64,000 nucleotides of DNA, taken from the NCBI GenBank assembly GCA_011317545.1, contig WUJK01000006.1, positions 1,922,001 to 1,986,000 on the forward strand, given 5' to 3'. This stretch comes from Coniella vitis. Taxonomy: Eukaryota; Ascomycota; Sordariomycetes; Diaporthales; Schizoparmaceae. Positions within the stretch are counted from its first letter, which is position 1; every line of letters starts with the position of its first letter. The position numbers were made by a program, and so were the translations under genes. The notes under the pieces were generated by a model. That model did not search any database, was not told where the DNA came from, and saw nothing but the letters and a program-made list of their open reading frames with translations. Of this stretch, positions 58,201-64,000 are shown in pieces.

Positions 58201-58600
58201 TGCTGCCAACCGTCGACGTCCGGGGCGAAGCGACAGGCGAAGCGACGAAGGTGGGTATGGTGGTGCCTGTGCTCATCGACGCCATGGCTACGGTTGCGCA
58301 CGCTGCTGCTTTCTTTGCCGTGGCCGTTACTGGAGGAGGAGGAGGAGGAGGAGGAGGAGGAGGAGGAGGAGGAGGAGGTGTTGTTGGTGGAGAGGCCGGC
58401 TGGCGAGCCAACACTGTCCGGCGGACCTTGTCACTGGCGAGCTGCAACTTCTGTTTACAGGCTCGGCAGATTGTCTGTTTTGGTCTGGTGGTGGGTTGGG
58501 CCAGTGGGGGGGTCTGCAGCTGTTGGTGCTGTTGGTGCTGTTGGTGCTGGTGGTGTGACTGTTGGTGCTGGTGGTGGCGGGGCTTTGCCGTCGTGTCCAT
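55289..58600 (-). CDS. Large low-complexity fungal protein of unknown function
   Basis: Single open frame of 1,103 residues from ATG 58598-58600 (MDTTAKPRHHQHQQ). The frame extends upstream without another convincing ATG. It has His/Gln tracts at the N-terminus, a CRACKQKLQ segment (about 45-53), a run of 16 Pro (about 75-92) and a Gln run (about 170-180). A helical, ordered-looking region lies at about 190-430, with DEVQTCYNLLLMIRADTQIL, AINEAITYATKSIAELGPFL and ALFSWTVALTDLHSAVLAAT. The remainder is Ser/Thr/Pro-rich with Gly and Thr runs. I recognise no named domain. The helical region could be a fungal-specific domain. Many trinucleotide repeats make antisense frames look long; the codon pattern of the ordered region supports this strand. 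Confidence 0.72.
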   Translation of the reverse strand: MDTTAKPRHHQHQQSHHQHQQHQQHQQLQTPPLAQPTTRPKQTICRACKQKLQLASDKVRRTVLARQPASPPTTPPPPPPPPPPPPPPPPVTATAKKAAACATVAMASMSTGTTIPTFVASPVASPRTSTVGSSHSRTSSHSIHSTRSSSDRCDPRVGCGNGADYGAADWGQQQEQQQQQQQHQGWSTSFTDEVQTCYNLLLMIRADTQILIALRNENLAELERVASPAVDSVQSGATDDGLEDENSTRTNSSNIDRALLLAAINEAITYATKSIAELGPFLEKHRWPGSPPYSPGAGEGPGGGSPTNPSESSSSRIKILRGRRPKSFFPRASSTYSSAASTCSSTVPTSKPQTSHSRVTSSYAQPQAEIGPRDTGPLSAEALFSWTVALTDLHSAVLAATAQLRGFVEFGIGAVGVSDEYRRKHAARTSWWEQDRGEFENVDLIQSLLGPRRPRRETWGGGRGGSSKKTTTAAAGDGFEIEKQRTVAVAGEATALEGDSTAMENGPGEAKQYKSSSSLPDNHIATRDKGKARERDDSAMASLTPVLEGDDSRSETWASPLSAPSTRKSTIGDGSDYGLTPRPRTERQGSLQHDSPFAVRRSATDPVLSFSSSPLKEAPVQMVQVARSETFGQGGGRGGGGGGGGGGEGAVGREALEQQQPLPLSRFHRPDCSKNPRRRPTISTTMISTTTPVMQQHHQQQSTQYAPLPALNVLQEQLSQALSGIELGLDPGLGSINDGGSSPLSSGIPHLLTTDNSNNNSTTTTTTKPPAARRISSSPILLSAPLLPNRSRTNPNLHPSPTRRTTEPLLSMATTTTTTSSTTTRPASSHSPATATPATPLDPHLLALIVQRALPSKTFQPVIAALDDMIDVAPPVSPMSSLENESDKLLPSLAGQHAAVTPTTALTPTNNDKAAITGVSPALNSHHRSTPSLNLLRVQPLRPQHQLIQRVSIHPVIEDGGEPPTPDYDDHDRRQSRGSSIVPSPQVLVTPAPEPGPAPASPPCTGTEQQGYPPQPQSQHLSRAQTQNQPKAYIPFVHHNREQHRPWSPGAAGRPPTGRNTGTDSTEYQPFLAYMARKQAVSAARWTLDKAQSLLDVPQQQRQ
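58052..58089. repeat. (CTG)n coding microsatellite
   Basis: Ten to twelve CTG units, once interrupted by CTC, code the Gln run in the 1,103-residue protein. Confidence 0.9.
58332..58378. repeat. (GGA)n coding microsatellite
   Basis: About fifteen GGA units code the uninterrupted Pro run in the same protein on the minus strand. Confidence 0.92.
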
Positions 58601-59578
58601 GGATGTTGACAGCTCGACAAAAGGCCACGCTATCACAGGCAAACGACCGTGTATTAGCCCTCGAAGCCAAGAAACAAACAAACGGAAACAAACAGACGAC
58701 ACAATGTGTGTACGAGAGGAGAGAAAGAAAGATATGATGTCTTTGTGAACTGGCTGACGTGTGAGCAAAAACTGGCGAAGCAAGAGTAGGCATCACCCCA
58801 CAAGTCGCTTCGCCGCGGTCAAGGCCTCAGAACACAAGTACACTCCTCGCAATGCCTCAGCCTCAACCCCCAAGGGCCATATAGAGCACAGAAACCAGAA
58901 GAACGGGTCAGCAATGCTGCGAGAGAGAGAGAGGGCGGTCGCGTGCGAGTGTGCCACGTGCGTGTGGATGCGTTGGCCGCATTAACACGGCCTGCGTATA
59001 GTGCAAAGGATGCCTTCAAGATCAAATGGAAACAAGAGAAAAATAACAGGAAAAGAAAATACCACAAAATACGTGAGCTCTGACGTGTAAGTGTCTTTTA
59101 ATCTGCTCGTCGCTTTTCTTCTTCTGTTTGGGCGGCAAGTATCGCACCCGTTGACCCTTTTTTTTTTTTTTTTTTTTTCTTTCCCGCTTTGGTGACCTCG
59201 GGTATCTCCAAGCCGGTAATGGTAATGCTGTAAGCAACCAAGAAAGGTGGATGAGGCAGGTTGATCCTACACGCGCACCAAACTCCACACACACTCGCAT
59301 CAAGTGCATAACACTGCCACTCACTCACTGCCCTGCAGGTGAGCCAGTACCACGCATCTTTGTATGGAGGCGGGACGGGGCAGAGAGACGAACGACAACA
59401 GACTCCACTCAGCCAGTCACAGGGTTGTGGACAGGCACCCTAGAGAAATTGACGGACTGACCTCGCTGAACTATAAGAAGTAACATGCCCACCGCCTGAA
59501 ACGCAAACACTGTGGCGAAGGGATCGAGAGGGAAGTATAAGGATGGAGAAGACAAGGTGCGGTCATGTGCGTGCTTGT

Positions 59579-59597
59579 GAGTGTGTGTGTGTGTGTG
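59579..59597. repeat. (GT)n microsatellite
   Basis: Nine GT units in gene-free DNA. Confidence 0.85.
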
Positions 59598-60015
59598 AAT
59601 CTTGCAGACTAATAGGAATAGAGGAGAAAACAAAAAGGGGTGTGTGTGTTTGATCAAGAGATCAAATAGGATGTATGTGTGCATTGCCGTAGCGAATTCG
59701 GTTCAAAGGAAGGCTGATACAGGATTACATACAGCCATACGGGATATAAACACATAAGAAATGATGGGTCGAAGCCAGCCAGCGAGCCAGCGTGCCACTT
59801 GATTGTACTGCCACATTGTACTCAACAGCCAGGATGACGAGAGACCAAGAGGACAGCCCCGTTTCGGGCCCAGGAAAGGACGACGACGGTAAGCAAAAGA
59901 GAAAATAAAAGACGCAAAGCCTACTAACCGACTCAGAGAGCTGTAACTGCCTGACTGACTTGGAAACAAAGGGAGTGTGTGGTCGTCGTTGTTTGCCCAA
60001 AATTGTCTGTCAGTC

Positions 60016-60041
60016 CGTCCATCCGTCCATCCGTCCATCCA
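60016..60041. repeat. GTCC/ATCC tandem repeat
   Basis: Alternating GTCC and ATCC units, three pairs, in gene-free DNA. Confidence 0.8.
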
Positions 60042-60943
60042 TGCGTATGTCCGTCTTGTCAGACAAGCGGGCACCGCAGCAAACAAGTTTGTCTTTTTGT
60101 TTCCCGAGTCTGGCAAAGGTAAGCCGAAGCTTGTTGTATATTTTCTTGAAGAGGTGACGGGGGAGTTAAAAAAAAAAAAAAACCAAGACGAGGCACACAG
60201 CCGAATTCAGATCAGAACACTAAAATCCTTGGTAATTGGACCGTTCCGTAGAAGAATAGTCCGTCGTCGGTCACAATTTTGTTCATCAAAAGATGTTGTT
60301 GTTCATGGCGAAAAGATCTGCTGCCCAAGAATAACCCAGTGTATACATCATATATCAGTGTAAAAGTGACTTCCTGCCCCTGCTTGGCTCGATTGTACCT
60401 GACCTGAGCGAATGCCGCCCTGAACGAGAACCTGAACCTGAATCTACCCCAGACTGGTAGCTAGACCAGCCCTGCCCCTCTGACAACACTATTATGGTGC
60501 TAAGCGGGCGGATGGATATCCACTTGGCACAGAAGTCCAGGTCGCAAACGGAGCTGCTGGGCCCCACTTATCCCGAGTACCATGTACATGGTACTATCGA
60601 CTTTGTAAGTACTGAGGTACTTGTAGCATACTCTGGTCTCTGACGGATACGAAAATCTTTTACATCAGTCACCAAGAATCCCCTATAAAACCCCCTTCCA
60701 AAATGATTGCTTGCGGCGGCTTGCCCGTCTGCCTGATCAATGCTGACCAGTAGAACTTGCCCAAATATCTGTCTACATGCGTCATTCCCTAGCAAGGAAA
60801 TACTTCTTGACGAAGAACGAACGCGCATGGAATATGACCACTGACACAAAGTAAGTGTGTACAAACGTTTCTCGGCAGAAAAAAGAACAAGACATAGGGA
60901 CATCAAACAAGGCTGTGCAAACAATGTGAAAAGGACCCCGGGT

Positions 60944-60979
<36 letters not shown>
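60944..60979. repeat. (AGC)12 microsatellite
   Basis: Twelve perfect AGC units in gene-free DNA. Frames through it read poly-Ser, poly-Ala or poly-Gln and are not genes. Confidence 0.95.
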
Positions 60980-60980
<1 letters not shown>

Positions 60981-62048
60981 TAAAAGAAAGTGGAGTTCTT
61001 CAGCGAAATCAGTCCGATTTTGACTACATAGTAAACAGAGAGGGGCGCACAGGGCACACGGTTACCTGGGAAGTTCTATTGCACACCTGCATATTATGGA
61101 ATGCTATGTACACATATACAAGCTATTTTTAGCCCGATGTATACATAGCACTCATCCTTCAAAAGTGCAAAGGCGGTCAAGTAAACAATTTGTTCAAAAT
61201 GGTTTGATCTCACAGGGTTCCGGATTTTCTTCCAAGGAATATTCTGGAATGGAGCCAAGGATAGTGACAAAATCAAAAAGATCCATGCGACCTTGTTCAA
61301 TACGACGAAGGGTAACGGTAAATATATACAACATCAAGCAGGGAGAAACGAAAACATTCATACGCGTCAGACAATCACCATCAAGCTGAGATAAGACAGG
61401 AAAACAGATGTTGCAATGCATACTATGTACCTACCTGGCAGATACAGACCTCCCCGAAAAGGGCAAAGACGAGGCTGGTCACGGTCCGGCCCATCAACCG
61501 ATCAATCTGTCAATGGCCCCCTGTTGTTATGTTGGTGGTCTGTTCTTTCACCCGGCTCTGCCCCGAGAAACCCGACGAGTCCCGCCCAACAAGTTGGGCC
61601 GGAACATTTGTTTGAGGCTTCTATATTTAGCATGTATACAGGTTTCTATGCACGTAAGTAGACAAGTTCCATGCAGAGTGCCTCTTTAGGCAACTGCAGT
61701 TGACAGATGCGCTAGTGCGGCCTTGAACGAATCAGAGTTTTGTGGGGTGCCACGCTAGGCTAGATCTCTGCTCACTACAAGGTGTACCCTTGCGATTCAT
61801 TAGTGGGCCTCCCTTGTCTCGTCAAGGTCACTCTGTGATGCGCCAAAAACATCCATCTCATGAGAATCATCAAAATACCGAATCACTGCTCTGCTTCGAT
61901 ATTTCAGTATCACAGAGCAACGCGGAATGACACTAGAAACATAGTACAGCGCTGATAAAAATTCCCTAAATACCAAGACTCAAGCCACGACAAATGCCCA
62001 ACGCTCCCCAGAGTACATTATGCGAACGATGACCAGCATAATTGACAT

Positions 62049-63911
62049 TCACAACACATGCACTCCCGGTCCAGTGATGACCTGCGCAATACACTGCACT
62101 CCCTGTTCATCCGTGACCTTGTCAAGCCCAGGGCACACAACAATCTCCTTGCGCACGTTAAAGGAAGCAAACCTATAGACATATGCCGCCGGTTGCGAGA
62201 GAATCACGTAGCCGAATTTTGCGCATTCAAGAGCAATATCTTGAAGGTGCTCTTCTTGTTCCTGTAAAGAGTCCTCGTCTACAAAGCTTCCAATGGCCTT
62301 GTTGAGCGCCGTCACCAGTTGCTGTGCCTTTGGGAGGATAGCAGCCTCGTGAGGCACCAGACAGCCTCGCTCACTACGCGTCGCGTTGAGCAGAAAGACA
62401 GAGAGAAGACGCCAGCGAGTAAAGGCTAGAATCATTGCTATTCAAACACATTAGCAATCAAGGTGGGTCTGTGATGGTCGTTTGTGGGAAGTTGTTTTAC
62501 CGTCTGGGTTTCCCATGTGCTTCTCGCAATGGGGCATGTCCTGCAACATTGCCGTCATGGAAGGCGGCAGTAGAGACAAGGTGTCCTTAGTCGACATGAT
62601 GATATCGGCCGAGAGACTATCAAAGATGACCCTGGATATGATGTGTTGCAAGCCCACCTGTCGCGTTTCCGGGTCAAGGGTTAATACGGCCAGTTGATTA
62701 GCATCGGGCACCTCGTCTCCGTCGCCGTCCACGCCCAAGTCAGACAACGTCTCACTCAACAGATCTGCGCTCTTCTCTACCTCGCGATAATGGTACTTGT
62801 CCTCGACATGCTGCTGCACAAGATGTCCTAGGCTCCGGAGCTCACTAATCAGTTCCTTTTCCGACCTTGGTATTGGTAGAAAACGGCCAATATCGGTTAC
62901 GACTGGTAGGGTGAATGACGGCAGCGATCCGAGCTCCGACACAGTTTCTGAATCGATTTCGGACATGGAAGCGTCAGGCTCGGAGCCGATCAGAGACTCG
63001 GGACCGGCAGCCACTGTGGTTCTTAGACCAACAGCATTCTGCGACGATGGAGGCGGTGATGAAGGTACTGGCAGAGGTGGTGGCAGCGGCGGCGACGAAG
63101 TGCGGGCCTGCGAATCTGAGCTTTTGGCGCCCTGAGCCGCGTCCGAATGCTCGAGCTCCGCAGAGGCCTTGCTCCGCCGCCGGAGAAAGGTGAGGGCAGC
63201 CAGAATGCCGACAATGAGACCCACTGCGGCACACGCCACGGCAATGCCCACCCAGGCCCTGGTTTCAAGATGCTGACTTGGCGAAGCGGATGAAAAGGAC
63301 GGCGAGCTTGAAAAGGTCGAGGACGCACTGACTGACGAGGTTGAAATGACAATGTTGGAAAACGATGGCCGTGGACCGGATGAAGCGGACCGGGACGCGT
63401 CAGAGGACGACGGGGAGGAGCCAAGGGAAAGGGACGTTCTGGTGACAAGAGTGCTGGAACCAGTAAAAAGGGACGAGGACCAGAGCGACGAAACAGTAAG
63501 GCTGGGCAAGGAGGATGCGGACCCCGGCGAGCTAGTGAGTGGAGACGCCGATTGCAGTAGCGAGCTGGCCGCTGCGGCCACCAGCCTTGACGTGGCAGTG
63601 GAGGAGGAGGAGAAAGATGGTGAGGTGGTCGATGCGCCAATCTGCTGGGGATGGGACTCCGATGATGGGTGCAAAGAAGACTCAGTGGTCCCAGCAGACA
63701 CCACAGGACTTTTGGTGGACAGAAATGAGTGAACCATGGTGGCACTAGAGCTAGTGATAGCCGTGGTGGATATTGTGGGCTCATCGCGCAGGCGGTTGCG
63801 CCTGTAGTTGGTGCTTGTGATGGATGGCGAGAGCGGCGGCTGAGGAACGCTGCATGGTCGTATTATCGTGCTGGAGTAGAAAAGTCCCACAGCATCATTG
63901 TTGAATGCCAT
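62049..63911 (-). CDS. Ser-rich single-pass membrane protein of unknown function
   Basis: Two exons, 62501-63911 and 62049-62437, code 599 residues from the ATG at 63909-63911. Residues about 48-215 are extremely Ser/Thr-rich, as in O-mannosylated cell-wall sensors. One membrane helix follows (about 220-243, WVGIAVACAAVGLIVGILAA) with an RRRSK stop-transfer signal. The cytosolic part (about 250-599) has a Pro-rich linker and an ordered region (about 390-599) that spans the intron. That region contains HIISRVIFDSLSADI, LPPSMTAMLQDMP, ALNKAIGSFV and a C-terminal EIVVCPGLDKVTDEQG. The layout is like a Mid2/Wsc sensor, but I see no signal peptide or WSC Cys pattern. Only 89 bases lie beyond the ATG, so an upstream exon carrying a signal peptide may be outside the window. 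Confidence 0.75.
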
Positions 63912-64000
63912 GCGACTAGCCTAACAGCAGTGGCAGTGGCAGTAGCAGGTATCAGCAGCGGTGAGAGTGTTCACGACACCAACACGACATGAAGCGTAAG

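Larger units (their letters stand above)
58601..62048. other. Gene-poor block of 3.4 kb
   Basis: No gene is supported. TACATAGTA is at 61025 and TACTATGTA at 61421. It holds a T-run of about 20 (59159-59178), (GT)n at 59579-59597, an ATCC/GTCC repeat at 60016-60041, an A-run near 60169-60182 and (AGC)12 at 60944-60979. The part near 58600 is the likely 5' region of the 1,103-residue gene. Confidence 0.5.

Noticed and set aside
58153..58748. Overlapping plus-strand frames with poly-Glu or poly-Gly
   Set aside because: They arise from the GGA and CTG repeats that code Pro and Gln on the other strand.
1..64000. Transposon, CRISPR, rRNA or secondary-metabolite cluster
   Set aside because: I saw no transposase or reverse-transcriptase motifs, terminal repeats of useful length, direct-repeat/spacer arrays, rRNA sequence, or PKS/NRPS domains.

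Overview
This is nuclear DNA of a filamentous ascomycete (Pezizomycotina). A Sordariomycete, perhaps Hypocreales, is my best guess, but it rests on general resemblance and not on a search. The reasons are: genes are single transcription units with GT-AG introns, mostly 50-200 bases; families such as the DASH complex, NCA2, Suv3, Slh1, Ykt6 and Got1 are fungal housekeeping types; many proteins carry long Ser/Pro/Gln-rich disordered tracts; and the gene-free stretches are full of simple repeats. I can support 21 protein genes and one tRNA gene. I see no transposon, CRISPR array, rRNA gene or secondary-metabolite cluster.

Layout. 1-4.1 kb: 3' part of NCA2, then the Rab GTPase SEC4. 5.1-12.4 kb: a 939-residue putative mitochondrial protein (-), the AAA ATPase AFG2 (+), the tiny kinetochore gene DAD4 (-, five exons) and the INO80 subunit IES6 (+). 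13.3-17.3 kb: an NAD(P)-dependent reductase (-), GOT1 (+) and profilin (-). 17.3-22.75 kb: gene-poor. 22.75-24.7 kb: a disordered 652-residue protein. 26.5-34.7 kb: YKT6 (-, nine exons) head-to-head with the giant helicase SLH1 (+). 35-43.2 kb: a G-patch protein (-), a second SDR (+), a VAMP7/Nyv1-type R-SNARE (-) head-to-head with SUV3 (+). 44.2-48.8 kb: a UCH deubiquitinase (+), PDX3 (-) and a cyclin (-). 48.8-55.3 kb: gene-poor, with one intron-containing tRNA-Glu(CTC). 55.3-58.6 kb: a 1,103-residue low-complexity protein (-). 58.6-62 kb: gene-poor. 62-63.9 kb: a Ser-rich single-pass membrane protein (-) near the right edge.

Functionally the window is a mix of housekeeping genes. Membrane traffic is well represented: SEC4 (exocytic vesicles), GOT1 (ER-Golgi), YKT6 and the VAMP7-type SNARE (Golgi/endosome/vacuole fusion), with profilin for actin. 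Mitochondrial genes are NCA2, SUV3 and perhaps the 939-residue protein. Ribosome biogenesis and quality control are represented by AFG2 and SLH1. Several genes sit head-to-head and probably share promoters. These are conserved genes side by side; I do not see a dedicated operon-like system.

The strongest unexplained signal is a 9-base word, TACTATGTA (or its complement TACATAGTA). I counted 27 exact copies by eye, against about 0.5 expected, and all lie outside the coding exons. They cluster in the gene-poor blocks. Other points of note are very small exons (a start-codon-only exon in DAD4; 13-16 base exons in profilin, GOT1 and YKT6), a stop-free intron of 186 bases in SEC4, and a degenerate first ATPase domain in AFG2.
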